From Geopsychrobacter electrodiphilus DSM 16401 (GTDB taxonomy: Bacteria > Desulfobacterota > Desulfuromonadia > Desulfuromonadales > Geopsychrobacteraceae), in NCBI RefSeq assembly GCF_000384395.1, contig NZ_ARWE01000001.1, positions 1,302,001 to 1,366,000 on the forward strand: a stretch of DNA of 64,000 nt, read 5' to 3'. Below, in pieces: positions 44,361 through 53,836 of this stretch (positions are counted from its first letter, which is position 1; each line of letters begins with the position of its first letter). A model generated the notes under the pieces. It had not been told where the DNA came from. It ran no database searches and saw nothing but the letters and a program-made list of their open reading frames with translations. A program made the position numbers and the translations under genes.

Positions 44361-44903
44361 ATGAAGGTTATTCCTACTGAAATTCCCGAAGTGTTGATTG
44401 TTGAGCCTCAGGTGTTTGGCGACGAACGAGGTTTTTTCTACGAAAGCTTTAATCAGAAACGTTGGGAACAATTGACCGGATTGCAAACGACTTTTGTTCA
44501 GGATAACCACTCGCGTTCCGCAAAGGGAGTTTTGCGGGGGCTGCATTATCAGATTCAGCACCCGCAAGGTAAATTGGTGCGAGTGATCGCGGGCGAGGTA
44601 TTTGATGTGGCCGTCGATCTTCGCACAGGATCAAAAACATTCGGTAAGTGGACCGGTGATTTCCTTTCTGCCGAGAATAATAAGCAGATGTGGATACCTG
44701 AAGGCTTCGCGCATGGCTTTCTGGTTTTGAGTGAGTCTGCTGAATTTCTGTACAAGACCACAGATTACTATGCATCAGAGTATGAGCGCTGCATTATTTG
44801 GGATGACCCATCTTTAGGGATAGATTGGCCGTTAACGGGTGACCCTGTTTTATCAACCAAGGACCAGGCCGGGGTGATTTTTACCGCTGCTGAACTTTAT
44901 TAA
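44361..44903 (+). CDS. rmlC: dTDP-4-dehydrorhamnose 3,5-epimerase RmlC
   Basis: 180 residues. Cupin-fold epimerase, third step of the rhamnose pathway. It contains GDERGFFYESFNQKRW, the catalytic-histidine motif HSRSAKGVLRGLHYQ, VAVDLRTGSKTFGKW and WIPEGFAHGFLVLSE. ATG 44361 has GAGG seven bases upstream; a GTG one codon earlier is the only close alternative. Last of the rml set; 207 bp of non-coding sequence follows. Confidence 0.95.
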   Translation: MKVIPTEIPEVLIVEPQVFGDERGFFYESFNQKRWEQLTGLQTTFVQDNHSRSAKGVLRGLHYQIQHPQGKLVRVIAGEVFDVAVDLRTGSKTFGKWTGDFLSAENNKQMWIPEGFAHGFLVLSESAEFLYKTTDYYASEYERCIIWDDPSLGIDWPLTGDPVLSTKDQAGVIFTAAELY

Positions 44904-45110
44904 AGAACTACGTGCTCTGTGTGGCTGGCAATCCATCAAGTAGTTATCTGGTTTGGTTATAAATATTGCTCTTGTCAGGGGTTACTACAAAAAACAGATG
45001 GAGTTGAAGGTTAAGTTGATTCGACTGTTCTCCTGTGAGAACAACATGCAGCATCTGCTGTTTGAATTCACTTCACTTTTGGAAATAACCATCGGTATAG
45101 GAGTTTTATA
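44904..45110. other. Intergenic leader before the pseudaminic acid operon
   Basis: 207 bp. It holds a TATAAA at 44958-44963 without a clear -35, a 7-bp inverted repeat, TGTTCTC-CTGT-GAGAACA, at 45026-45043, and GGAG before the TTG start of pseB. The pse operon promoter may lie here. No coding signal or RNA gene is seen. Confidence 0.35.
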
Positions 45111-46121
45111 TTGTTAACGGGAAAATCAATACTTGTCACCGGTGGTACCGGGTCTTTTGGTAAGCAATTTATCAAGCGTATTTTGACGGATTACCCCGAG
45201 ATTGAAAGAATCGTTGTCTTCTCCAGAGACGAACTCAAGCAGTTCGAAATGGCTCAGGAATTGCCTGGAGAAAGGCACAAACAGATTCGGTACTTCATCG
45301 GGGATGTTCGTGACCAGGACCGCTTGGTCAGGGCGATGGAGGGGATTGATATCGTTATCCACGCCGCCGCCTTGAAGCAGGTTCCGGCCGCGGAGTACAA
45401 CCCTTTCGAATGTATCAAGACCAATGTTATGGGCGCTCAGAACGTCATCGAGGCCTGTCTCAATACCGGGGTTAAGCGGGTGGTGGCGCTCAGTACTGAC
45501 AAGGCGGCAGCACCTATCAATCTGTACGGTGCGACAAAACTCTGCTCCGATAAACTTTTTGTCGCTGCCAATAATATGAAGGGTAAACGGGATCTCAAGC
45601 TTTCCGTTGTACGCTACGGTAACGTCATGGGTAGTAGGGGTAGTGTTATTCCCTTCTTTCTGAACAAGCGGCAAGAGGGCGTATTAACTATTACCGATGA
45701 GCGTATGACGCGGTTTAATATCTCCCTCGATGAGGGCGTTGACATGGTTCTGCGCGCATTGGAAATCATGTGGGGCGGCGAGATTTATGTGCCCAAGATC
45801 CCCAGTTACCGGATCACAGACGTGGCTAAGGCTATAGGTCCCGATTGTAAGCTCGAAATCGTCGGTATCCGGCCGGGTGAAAAACTGCACGAAGACATGA
45901 TCACCGAAACTGATGCCATCAGTACCGTTGAGTGCAAAGATTACTTTGTTATCCTCCCTTCGATGAGAATGTGGGATATTGAAGCGTTTATGAGGACCTT
46001 CGATGGGCATATGTGCCCGCCCAATTTTTCTTACAATAGTGGGACTAACACCGAATGGCTGGATGTGGATCGGTTGCGTGAATTGACCCGTTTGCATGTC
46101 GATCCTGACTTCAGCGTTTAA
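45111..46121 (+). CDS. pseB: UDP-N-acetylglucosamine 4,6-dehydratase (inverting) PseB
   Basis: 336 residues from TTG 45111, with GGAG about nine bases upstream. First step of pseudaminic acid synthesis: UDP-GlcNAc to the 4-keto-6-deoxy-L-altrose derivative. SDR motifs ILVTGGTGSFGKQFI, VIHAAALKQVPAAEYNP, STDKAAAPINLYGATKLCSD and RYGNVMGSRGSVIPFF match PseB/FlaA1. It heads a PseB-C-F-G-H-I series. Confidence 0.95.
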   Translation: MLTGKSILVTGGTGSFGKQFIKRILTDYPEIERIVVFSRDELKQFEMAQELPGERHKQIRYFIGDVRDQDRLVRAMEGIDIVIHAAALKQVPAAEYNPFECIKTNVMGAQNVIEACLNTGVKRVVALSTDKAAAPINLYGATKLCSDKLFVAANNMKGKRDLKLSVVRYGNVMGSRGSVIPFFLNKRQEGVLTITDERMTRFNISLDEGVDMVLRALEIMWGGEIYVPKIPSYRITDVAKAIGPDCKLEIVGIRPGEKLHEDMITETDAISTVECKDYFVILPSMRMWDIEAFMRTFDGHMCPPNFSYNSGTNTEWLDVDRLRELTRLHVDPDFSV

Positions 46122-46130
46122 GAGGTTTCT

Positions 46131-47297
46131 GTGAACAAACGAGTCATTCCTTACGGGAAGCAGAGTATCAGTGAACAGGATATTGCCGCGGTCACTGAAG
46201 CCTTGCGTTCTGACTGGTTGACCCAAGGACCGACGGTGGGGAGGTTTGAGGCCGCCGTTGCCAAGCATTGCGGTGTTCGGCATGCGGTTGCCGTTTCTAA
46301 CGGTACGGCAGCGCTACATCTTGCAGCTCTGGCCGCCGGTTTCGGTCCTGGTGACGAAATCATCACCTCGCCGATAACCTTTGTCGCATCGGCGAACTGT
46401 ATCGCTTACGCCGGTGCTACCCCAGTTTTCGCTGACATCAGACCGGATACTTATTGTATTTGTCCTGCCGAGATTGAAAAGCGGATTGGTCCTGCAACCA
46501 AAGGGATCATCCCCGTCCATTTCGCAGGTCAACCCTGCGAGATGGGGTGCATAGGTAAAATGGCCAAGGAGCATGGCCTGATCGTGATCGAAGATGGTGC
46601 GCACGCTGTCGGTGCGAGCTACCAGGTTGAAGGCCGGACCTATAGGGTTGGTTCCTGCGCCCATAGCGAGATGACCATTTTTTCTTTCCACCCGGTCAAG
46701 CATATGACCACCGGCGAGGGGGGGATGATCACCACCAACAGCGACGACCTCTACGCAAAGTTGCTCCTGCTGCGCACCCACGGGATCACCAAGGATCCGT
46801 CCAAACTGACTCGTCATGATGGTCCTTGGTACTACGAGCAGCAAGCCCTGGGTTTCAACTACCGAATCACCGACTTTCAGTGTGCACTCGGAATCTCGCA
46901 GTTGGATAAACTTGACGGGTTCGTGTCTCGGCGTCGTGAAATAGTTGCAACTTACAATGCCGCCTTCAGCAACAGTGAGAAGCTTATTCTCCCCTTCGAG
47001 TCCGAGCAGGCGCAATCATCCTGGCACCTCTATATGCTTCAGTTTAAAGCGCTTGACCGTCTAAAGGTTTTTATCGGTTTGCGCGACAAGGGGCTGGGTG
47101 TCAATGTTCACTATATCCCGGTTCATCTGCAGCCCTACTATCAGGAGAACTTTGGCTACGAGGCTGGTGATTTTCCTGTGGCAGAGGCTTACTATGCCCG
47201 CGCGATTACCTTGCCGCTCTTCCCGGCGATGACCCAAGAGGATGTCGCGTATGTAATCAATTCAGTAATCACCACAGTCCACGAGCTCGAAGGATGA
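46131..47297 (+). CDS. pseC: UDP-4-amino-4,6-dideoxy-N-acetyl-L-altrosamine transaminase PseC
   Basis: 388 residues from GTG 46131. PLP-dependent DegT/DnrJ/EryC1-family aminotransferase. It contains VSNGTAALHLAALAAGFG, EDGAHAVGASY, the PLP-lysine motif IFSFHPVKHMTTGEGGMIT, and GFNYRITDFQCALGISQLDK. Second step of the Pse pathway. It follows pseB by 9 bp and overlaps pseF by 4 bases. Confidence 0.95.
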   Translation: MNKRVIPYGKQSISEQDIAAVTEALRSDWLTQGPTVGRFEAAVAKHCGVRHAVAVSNGTAALHLAALAAGFGPGDEIITSPITFVASANCIAYAGATPVFADIRPDTYCICPAEIEKRIGPATKGIIPVHFAGQPCEMGCIGKMAKEHGLIVIEDGAHAVGASYQVEGRTYRVGSCAHSEMTIFSFHPVKHMTTGEGGMITTNSDDLYAKLLLLRTHGITKDPSKLTRHDGPWYYEQQALGFNYRITDFQCALGISQLDKLDGFVSRRREIVATYNAAFSNSEKLILPFESEQAQSSWHLYMLQFKALDRLKVFIGLRDKGLGVNVHYIPVHLQPYYQENFGYEAGDFPVAEAYYARAITLPLFPAMTQEDVAYVINSVITTVHELEG

Positions 47298-47989
47298 AGA
47301 CCGTCGCAATCATTCCGGCCCGTGGGGGAAGTAAACGCATCCCTCGGAAAAATATCAGAATCTTTGCCGGCAAACCGATTATTGCCTACTCCATAGAGGC
47401 CGCACGCGCAAGCGGACTTTTTGATCGAATCATCGTTTCCACCGACGATGAAGAGATCGCCGCCGTCGCTCAAAATTTAGGTGCTGAAGCTCCCTTCCTG
47501 CGGCCTAAAGAGATAGCCGATGATTTTGCTGGCACTAATGCTGTGGTGAAACATTGTCTGCAATGGCTTGAAACTAACGGATTTCCGGCCCAGTATGCAT
47601 GTTGTATATACGCTACCGCTCCATTTGTTCAAGCTGCGTTTCTGCGCAAAGGATTCGCCAAACTCATTGAATCCGGGAAAGCGTTTGCCTTCTCGGTGAC
47701 TTCTTTTCCCTTCCCTGTTCAAAGGGCATTGAAAATCAATTCGCAAGGATTGGTAGAGCCCTTTTATCCAGAAAATATTTTCGCCAGGTCACAGGATCTT
47801 GAAGAATCATTTCATGATGCAGGCCAGTTCTACTGGGGGAGGGCTGAGGCCTTTCTGACAGATATCGTTACCTTTTCACCCGCCTCTGTTCCCGTAATCC
47901 TGCCTCGGCATCTGGTTCAGGATATCGACACCGAGGAGGATTGGGAAAGGGCCGAACTGATGTATAAGGCCTGGGAGTCTGCCCAGTGA
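47294..47989 (+). CDS. pseF: Pseudaminic acid cytidylyltransferase PseF
   Basis: 231 residues. It activates pseudaminic acid with CTP to CMP-Pse, the last step. The CMP-sugar synthetase signature IIPARGGSKRIPRKNIR at the start, IVSTDDEEIAAVAQNLGA and DIDTEEDWERAELMYKA match PseF/NeuA-type enzymes. ATGA overlap with pseC and with pseG. Confidence 0.95.
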   Translation: MKTVAIIPARGGSKRIPRKNIRIFAGKPIIAYSIEAARASGLFDRIIVSTDDEEIAAVAQNLGAEAPFLRPKEIADDFAGTNAVVKHCLQWLETNGFPAQYACCIYATAPFVQAAFLRKGFAKLIESGKAFAFSVTSFPFPVQRALKINSQGLVEPFYPENIFARSQDLEESFHDAGQFYWGRAEAFLTDIVTFSPASVPVILPRHLVQDIDTEEDWERAELMYKAWESAQ

Positions 47990-49077
47990 AGATTGCATTT
48001 CGCGTCGATGCCTCACTGCAGATAGGCAGTGGACATGTCATGCGCTGCCTGACTTTGGCTGAGGAATTAAAGACTAAAGGGGCTGAAGTTGTTTTTGTTT
48101 GCCGAGCACATCTTGGAAACTTATGCATTTTAATAAAAGAAAAGGGTTATAGAGTCATTTGTTTGCCGTCCCTTGGGGAGGGTCAACTGGCGAGCATTCA
48201 AGGTGCTGGTATGTATGTTGGCTGGCTTGGCGTTCCATGGCGAACCGATGCGGAACAGACGTTAGCCTCACTTATCGATAGTGACTGCCGCTATGATTGG
48301 CTGATTGTTGATCATTACGCCATCGATTATCGGTGGGAGGGGTTGCTCCGTCCTTCTGCCGATAAAATCATGGTCATTGATGATCTGGCCGACCGCCGTC
48401 ATGATTGTGACTTACTCCTCGATCAAAATTCTTATGCTGATTTTGAACAACGATATCTGGGGCTTGTGCCTGAATTTTGTCAAAAACTCCTTGGACCTTC
48501 TTACGCTCTCTTGCGCTCAGAGTTCAATGAAGTCAGGGAAAATCTTCGTGAGCGTGATGGGTCAGTAAAAAAAATTATGATATTTTTTGGCGGAACCGAT
48601 CCTACTGATGAAACAAGCAAGGCTCTTGATGCTCTAGCTCTTTTAAAGCGCCCTGATATTTCTGTTGATGTGGTTGTTGGTCAAGGGAATCCCCACATCA
48701 CCGAGATTAAGGAAATATGTAACCGTATTCCTCAAGTTCGTTTTTTTTGTCAGGTAGACAATATGGCAGAACTGTTGGCAAATGCGGACTTATCTCTTGG
48801 CGCTGGAGGAGCTACGTCTCTGGAGCGGTTATCGGTAGGAGTTCCCTCTTTGATTGTAGCAGTGGCCCACAACCAGGAAGCTCTGTCCCGGGATCTTGGC
48901 GAAATGGGACTCGCCATTTATATGGGCCGGAGTTCCGAGGTTGATAGTGAATTGATCAGAAACCATCTGGAAAGGGTTCTTGCAGATCCCGGCATTCTGC
49001 TGGGATTGCAGAAATCAGGTATGAAAATAGTAAATGAAGTTGGTACTAAATCGGTTGCGGATGTCGTAGTGAATTAA
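47986..49077 (+). CDS. pseG: UDP-2,4-diacetamido-2,4,6-trideoxy-beta-L-altropyranose hydrolase PseG
   Basis: 363 residues from GTG 47986. Fourth step: it removes UDP to free 6-deoxy-AltdiNAc for PseI. GT-B fold with the family start FRVDASLQIGSGHVMRCLTLA, VDHYAIDYRWE, FFGGTDPTDETSKAL and the C-terminal SLGAGGATSLERLSVGVPSL. The overlap with pseF indicates translational coupling. A 180-bp gap without features precedes pseH. Confidence 0.94.
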   Translation: MKIAFRVDASLQIGSGHVMRCLTLAEELKTKGAEVVFVCRAHLGNLCILIKEKGYRVICLPSLGEGQLASIQGAGMYVGWLGVPWRTDAEQTLASLIDSDCRYDWLIVDHYAIDYRWEGLLRPSADKIMVIDDLADRRHDCDLLLDQNSYADFEQRYLGLVPEFCQKLLGPSYALLRSEFNEVRENLRERDGSVKKIMIFFGGTDPTDETSKALDALALLKRPDISVDVVVGQGNPHITEIKEICNRIPQVRFFCQVDNMAELLANADLSLGAGGATSLERLSVGVPSLIVAVAHNQEALSRDLGEMGLAIYMGRSSEVDSELIRNHLERVLADPGILLGLQKSGMKIVNEVGTKSVADVVVN

Positions 49078-49257
49078 TTTTTGCGATTAATTGATATTAC
49101 GAGAAACTGTGTCCATGGTTTTTGTCGGTGGAAATTAGTGCGACCTTCCCATTTAAGTTTGGCCATAATAATGACTCGAAACAGTTCTCTGAAAGTGCAG
49201 GATTGTAATTGCGGATAAGGCCGGTTCGGTTATCGGTGATATGTCAGCGGGGAGAAG

Positions 49258-49827
49258 ATGGGTGTCGGTATGATAAATGGTTTTGCTTTAAGAGAGATGG
49301 CCGAAGATGACCTTGAGATGGTTTTGGCGTGGCGCAACCTAGAAATGGTCCGCGCTAATATGTACACAGATCACGTCATTTCCCTGGAAGAGCATCGTAA
49401 GTGGTTTGCTCACGCCAAGCAGGACCCTAAAACCGTCTATTTGATTTGCGAACGACATGGGATTCCGATTGGAGTTGTGAATTTCGTTGAAATTGATCGA
49501 AAAAACAATAAAGCCTATTGGGGTTTTTATCTTGGTGATGAGGAGGGACCACGGGGCAGGGGGTCTGCAATGGAATTTTTAGCCCTGGAGTATGCGTTTG
49601 ATGTCCTTAACCTCCATAAGCTGTGTGCCGAAGTATTCTCTTTTAACCAACCAGTCATCAGATTGCATTCTAAATTTGGTTTTAAGGCAGAGGGGTGTTT
49701 TCGACGTCATATATTGAAAAATGGTCAATATGAAGACATTGTCCCTATTGCTCTATTTCGTGAGGAATGGAAAGAAAATCGTGATCGAATGAAAATAATA
49801 TGTTTTCGTACCAGGGATCGATCCTGA
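49258..49827 (+). CDS. pseH: UDP-4-amino-4,6-dideoxy-N-acetyl-beta-L-altrosamine N-acetyltransferase PseH
   Basis: 189 residues. GNAT acetyltransferase, third step, using acetyl-CoA. It contains FALREMAEDDLEMVLAWRN, the acetyl-CoA loop region GDEEGPRGRGSAMEFLALEY (RGRGSA pyrophosphate-binding stretch) and KLCAEVFSFNQPVIRLHSKF. ATG 49258 lies behind GGGGAG; ATG 49270 is possible. The stop overlaps the pseI start by one base (TGATG). Confidence 0.93.
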   Translation: MGVGMINGFALREMAEDDLEMVLAWRNLEMVRANMYTDHVISLEEHRKWFAHAKQDPKTVYLICERHGIPIGVVNFVEIDRKNNKAYWGFYLGDEEGPRGRGSAMEFLALEYAFDVLNLHKLCAEVFSFNQPVIRLHSKFGFKAEGCFRRHILKNGQYEDIVPIALFREEWKENRDRMKIICFRTRDRS

Positions 49828-50879
49828 TGAGTAACATGAAAATTGGCAATCGCCGGATAGGTACCGAACATCCTCCGTTCATCATTGCCGAAATGTCCGG
49901 CAACCATAATAATTCACTTGAGCGAGCATTGGAAATCGTTGAAGCGGCAGCTAAATCTGGAGCCCACGCCTTAAAGCTTCAGACCTATACCGCTGACACA
50001 ATGACCTTGGACATCGCTGAGGGGGAGTTTTTCATCGAAGACCCCAACAGCCTCTGGCAAGGGCGGACACTCTATGATCTTTACCAGGAAGCGCACACCC
50101 CCTGGGAGTGGCACAAGCCAATTTTCGATCGCTGTAAAGAACTTGGCATTATTTGTTTCAGCACGCCCTTTGACGCCACCTCTGTCGACTTCCTTGAAGG
50201 ACTTGATGTCCCCTGCTACAAAATTGCCTCCTTTGAAAATACCGATATCCCTTTGATTCGCAAGGTAGCCGCGACCGGTAAGCCGATGATCATCTCAACC
50301 GGTATGGCGACGATTGCGGAACTGGATGAAACGGTCAGGGCAGTGCGTGAAGCTGGTTGCAAAGATTTGATCTTACTGAAATGTACCAGTACCTATCCGG
50401 CGACACCCGAGAATACCAATCTTCTCACCATCCCTCACATGCGTGACCTGTTCGGATGTGAAGTTGGGCTTTCAGATCACACGATGGGTATTGGTGGAGC
50501 CGTTGCGGCTGTGGCACTTGGTGCGTCCGTAATCGAGAAACATTTCACTCTGAGACGCGCTGACGGAGGCGTCGATTCAACCTTCTCGCTGGAACCGCAG
50601 GAAATTGAGGCATTGGTCATCGAGAGCGAGCGGGCTTGGCAGTCACTTGGGCAGATTAGTTATGGCCCAACGGAAAAGGAAAAGAACTCGCTGGTGTTTC
50701 GGCGTTCGTTGTATGTGGTCAGAGATATGATGGAGGGAGAGTTTTTTACCCTTGAAAACATGAGATGCATTAGACCTGGTTTAGGATTGTCTCCGAAAGT
50801 TTTTGATACCTTGCTGGGAAAAAGAATCAAAAAATCGGTAAAAAAGGGGACCCCGGTAAGCTGGGATTTGATTGGTTGA
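49827..50879 (+). CDS. pseI: Pseudaminic acid synthase PseI (NeuB family)
   Basis: 350 residues from ATG 49827; an upstream ATG at 49800 would overlap pseH by 28 bases and adds no homologous residues. Condenses 6-deoxy-AltdiNAc with PEP. It has an N-terminal TIM barrel (IGTEHPPFIIAEMSGNHNN, KLQTYTADTMTL, LKCTSTYPATPENTN, GLSDHTMGIGGAVAAVALGA) and a C-terminal antifreeze/SAF domain (RSLYVVRDMMEGEFFT, NMRCIRPGLGLSPK). It completes a full PseB-C-H-G-I-F set. Confidence 0.95.
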   Translation: MSNMKIGNRRIGTEHPPFIIAEMSGNHNNSLERALEIVEAAAKSGAHALKLQTYTADTMTLDIAEGEFFIEDPNSLWQGRTLYDLYQEAHTPWEWHKPIFDRCKELGIICFSTPFDATSVDFLEGLDVPCYKIASFENTDIPLIRKVAATGKPMIISTGMATIAELDETVRAVREAGCKDLILLKCTSTYPATPENTNLLTIPHMRDLFGCEVGLSDHTMGIGGAVAAVALGASVIEKHFTLRRADGGVDSTFSLEPQEIEALVIESERAWQSLGQISYGPTEKEKNSLVFRRSLYVVRDMMEGEFFTLENMRCIRPGLGLSPKVFDTLLGKRIKKSVKKGTPVSWDLIG

Positions 50880-50956
50880 ACCGCGCAAGCTGTCCTATAT
50901 ACAATTCATGGAGGTAGTTCGGTAATAGGCTATCAACATTACAGAGACATTTTATA

Positions 50957-52228
50957 ATGAGTTCAGCCAAGTCGCTTCTGCAAAACGCCGCAGTTTATTC
51001 CTTTTCAAATATCTTGAATGCTGCAATACCATTTCTGCTTCTACCCATACTTACGCGGGTGTTGTTGCCCGCAGACTATGGGGTTATTGCGATGTTTAAT
51101 GCAACCTTAGGTGTTCTGGGTGCATTTACAGGTTTGAGCGTACATGGTGCGGTTAATGTACGTTTTATTGATCGTGAAAGCATCGATTTTCCAAGATATG
51201 TAGGATCATGTCTATGTGTATTGTTGCTAAGTACCCTCGCTACATTAGTTGTAGTTGCTCTATTTATGAAGCCACTGAGCGACTTTACAGCTGTCCCGCC
51301 AATTTGGTTGATTTGGGCTGTGTTAGCATCCGGCTTTAATTTTTTGATCCAGGTTCGACTAGGTATCTGGTTGATGGCCAAGAAGCCTCTTGCTTACGGA
51401 ACATTCCAAGTGTTGCTTAGCCTCTTGAATGTTAGTCTTTCACTGGGCTTTGTAATCCTTTTACGGCAGGGCTACGAAGGGCGTTTGTTGGGCCAGATTA
51501 TTGCTCTCGCATTATTTGCGCTTATAGCACTATTTTCGTTGTCTCGTGGCAAGTGGGTAGCATTTCGACCAAGTATTCCATATATGCGCGAGGCATTAGC
51601 CTTTGGTGTCCCTTTGGTCCCCCATGTTATAGGAGGGGTTTTACTCGGTTTAGCTGATCGATTTATCATTAATAAAGCCTTGGGGCTTGAAGCTGCTGGC
51701 ATCTATATGGTCGCTGCGCAAATTGGTATGGGTATTGGGTTGTTGGCGGATGCATTTAATAAATCATTTGTGCCTTGGCTGTATGAACAATTGAAGTCTG
51801 GTGGTCAAGCAGCTATGCAACGCATTGTAAGAGGATCCTGGCTTTATTTTGGAATAGCTTTGGGTTCTGCCAGTGTTGTTGCAATTTTGTCATATTGGAT
51901 AGTGTCCATAGTGGCTGGACCCAAGTATATTGATGCTGCGGAGGTATTGGCTTGGCTTGCTTTTGGCCAAGCGTTTAATGGCATGTATCTGATGGTTACA
52001 AATTATATTTTTTATGCAAGAAAGACGAAAATTCTTCCATGGGTTACGCTTTTCTCCGGTTGTGCTGGGCTTGCCCTGACATGGGTGGTGGTTCCTGTTT
52101 ATGGAATAATCGGAGCCGGCGCATCTTTCGCAATTGCCATGTTTTTGCGGTTTCTTTTGACCTGGGCACTCTCCCATAGGATATGGCCTATGCCCTGGTT
52201 CTCATTCTGGGGGACAAGTCGTTTGTGA
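50957..52228 (+). CDS. Wzx-like polysaccharide flippase
   Basis: 423 residues, about 12 transmembrane segments, polysaccharide-transport (MOP/MATE-like) fold. It has the typical start SLLQNAAVYSFSNILNAAIP and loop motifs LPILTRVLLPADYGVIAMFN and GLADRFIINKALGLEAAGIY. It flips undecaprenyl-linked oligosaccharide to the periplasm. It lies 77 bp after pseI, so the oligosaccharide it carries may contain Pse (inference). Confidence 0.92.
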   Translation: MSSAKSLLQNAAVYSFSNILNAAIPFLLLPILTRVLLPADYGVIAMFNATLGVLGAFTGLSVHGAVNVRFIDRESIDFPRYVGSCLCVLLLSTLATLVVVALFMKPLSDFTAVPPIWLIWAVLASGFNFLIQVRLGIWLMAKKPLAYGTFQVLLSLLNVSLSLGFVILLRQGYEGRLLGQIIALALFALIALFSLSRGKWVAFRPSIPYMREALAFGVPLVPHVIGGVLLGLADRFIINKALGLEAAGIYMVAAQIGMGIGLLADAFNKSFVPWLYEQLKSGGQAAMQRIVRGSWLYFGIALGSASVVAILSYWIVSIVAGPKYIDAAEVLAWLAFGQAFNGMYLMVTNYIFYARKTKILPWVTLFSGCAGLALTWVVVPVYGIIGAGASFAIAMFLRFLLTWALSHRIWPMPWFSFWGTSRL

Positions 52229-52340
52229 ATGTAAGGTATCAAAGATCCTGAAGCTTAAAATAAATGATGGAACGTCGATTTATTACCTAATTAGCGGGGT
52301 TACGGAATGGCACATACATTAATCAAGGTGATTTTGTAGC

Positions 52341-53753
52341 TTGGCTACTCATATTATCCCTATGGAATGTTCAGACTCAGATCTCGATACTCTTTTCTCA
52401 GAGATCGAAAAAAGCATCGCCAAGGTTCATGGGGATGACGCTTTCTTTCTTTCCTCCTTTAATAAATCTACTTTTTTCGGTGATGCTAAATTCAGTAAAA
52501 AATCAAATCTGAAATATAATATATTTTTTATTGTTTTATATTATTTTATTTTTCCATTTTTTTTGAATAAAATTAAATATTTAACTTCAAGTAAAAGTGC
52601 CATTAATCAGGTTTTTTTTACTTTTGATAACAACCATTTAAAAATTGTTTCACCTGTTTTTCAGAGGAGGCCGTCAAATTCTCATATCCTGTCTGCGCTT
52701 ATTGGCGGCAGGCAGGTCGTGTCAACTCTTCGAAATTTATTTAAGAAAAAGCAGTTGTTTTTATTGGATGGTTTTATCGATGTCCCATCTTTTATGAAAT
52801 TTTATTCAAGGTACAAAGAGGTACGAAAAGAATATTTAAAAATTAAAGAAAAGATAAATGAAAATACCATAGAGAAACAGGAGAGTACTATCCAATGTGC
52901 TCGTGAAATAATGCTCTTCCATTATTTGAACTACTGGCGGAATTGCCTTATTGCCGAGAATGTTATCAAGAAATATCCTGATTCCAGATTCTATTTTGGA
53001 AATGACTCCTGTCACAGGGGCAGAGCGCTCATTACTGCCGCGCGTAAGGATGATATCATGACCATTGTTATTCAGCACGGGCTGATTGCCAATGTAAATG
53101 GATATATCCCCTTCGCGGATAACATTGCGGTTTGGGGCTCCATCGAAAAAGAAAAACTCATGGATGCCGGGGTGGACCCTGCAAGAATATGCATAACAGG
53201 GTCGCCAACCCATTTGAAACCGTTGCCAATTAAGTCGCTTTGTCCGGATAAAATTAAAATTCTTTTTGCCATGACTCCCCTCGCTTCAATGTCTGAAAAC
53301 CGTGAAATTGTCCGGAACGTCGTTGAGGCGGCAAATCTTCTTCGGGCTGAATTGACGATTCGACCTCATCCCATGGAGAATTTGGGCCACTATAAAAATT
53401 TACAAAATGATTTTGAATTCAGGCTGGATAATGAGACTTCGCTTCAGGAGCAGCTTGAGGTAGCTAATGTCGGGATAGTCTTCAACTCTACCGTCTCGCT
53501 TGACATGGCGCTGAGAGGCTTGCTTGTTATGAGCTATAAGGCCAGGTTAGGGGTAGACGCATCACGACTGTCTGATTTTCAGTATGTCCGTCCAGTTTGT
53601 AATGCTCAGGAGCTTGTAGCTACCGTTAACTCGGCTATTGAAAAGCCATTGAGTGAAAAGGGCAGAACCGAATTCTTAAGTGCGTTCTTCTTTGCATATG
53701 GGGAAGATGCTGTTCAGAATATCTATGCAATTGAACCATGTCGTGCTGGATGA
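52341..53753 (+). CDS. Unassigned glycan-transfer-like protein, possibly a GT-B glycosyltransferase
   Basis: 470 residues if TTG 52341 is used; ATG 52362 is an equally weak alternative and no strong ribosome site is seen. The C-terminal half looks GT-B-like: VIQHGLIANVNGYIPFADN, ICITGSPTHLK, LTIRPHPMENLGHYKN and NVGIVFNSTVSLDMALRG are the pattern of CDP-glycerol/polysialyl-type glycosyltransferases (the HP and S/T pair for the donor). The N-terminal ~170 residues are AT-rich and lysine-rich without a recognisable domain. Located right after the flippase, it is a candidate Pse or other sugar transferase; no direct evidence. Confidence 0.65.
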   Translation: MATHIIPMECSDSDLDTLFSEIEKSIAKVHGDDAFFLSSFNKSTFFGDAKFSKKSNLKYNIFFIVLYYFIFPFFLNKIKYLTSSKSAINQVFFTFDNNHLKIVSPVFQRRPSNSHILSALIGGRQVVSTLRNLFKKKQLFLLDGFIDVPSFMKFYSRYKEVRKEYLKIKEKINENTIEKQESTIQCAREIMLFHYLNYWRNCLIAENVIKKYPDSRFYFGNDSCHRGRALITAARKDDIMTIVIQHGLIANVNGYIPFADNIAVWGSIEKEKLMDAGVDPARICITGSPTHLKPLPIKSLCPDKIKILFAMTPLASMSENREIVRNVVEAANLLRAELTIRPHPMENLGHYKNLQNDFEFRLDNETSLQEQLEVANVGIVFNSTVSLDMALRGLLVMSYKARLGVDASRLSDFQYVRPVCNAQELVATVNSAIEKPLSEKGRTEFLSAFFFAYGEDAVQNIYAIEPCRAG

Positions 53754-53836
53754 AGGCTGAACTGATCCTTTGATATCATGATCCATTTTTCAGGTTATTT
53801 ATAAATACTTGTTTTCAATAAGGGATCTATTCGCGA

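Noticed and set aside
49078-49257. Possible remnant gene between pseG and pseH
   Set aside because: Short frames with stops, no motif or start signal; left as plain intergenic sequence.
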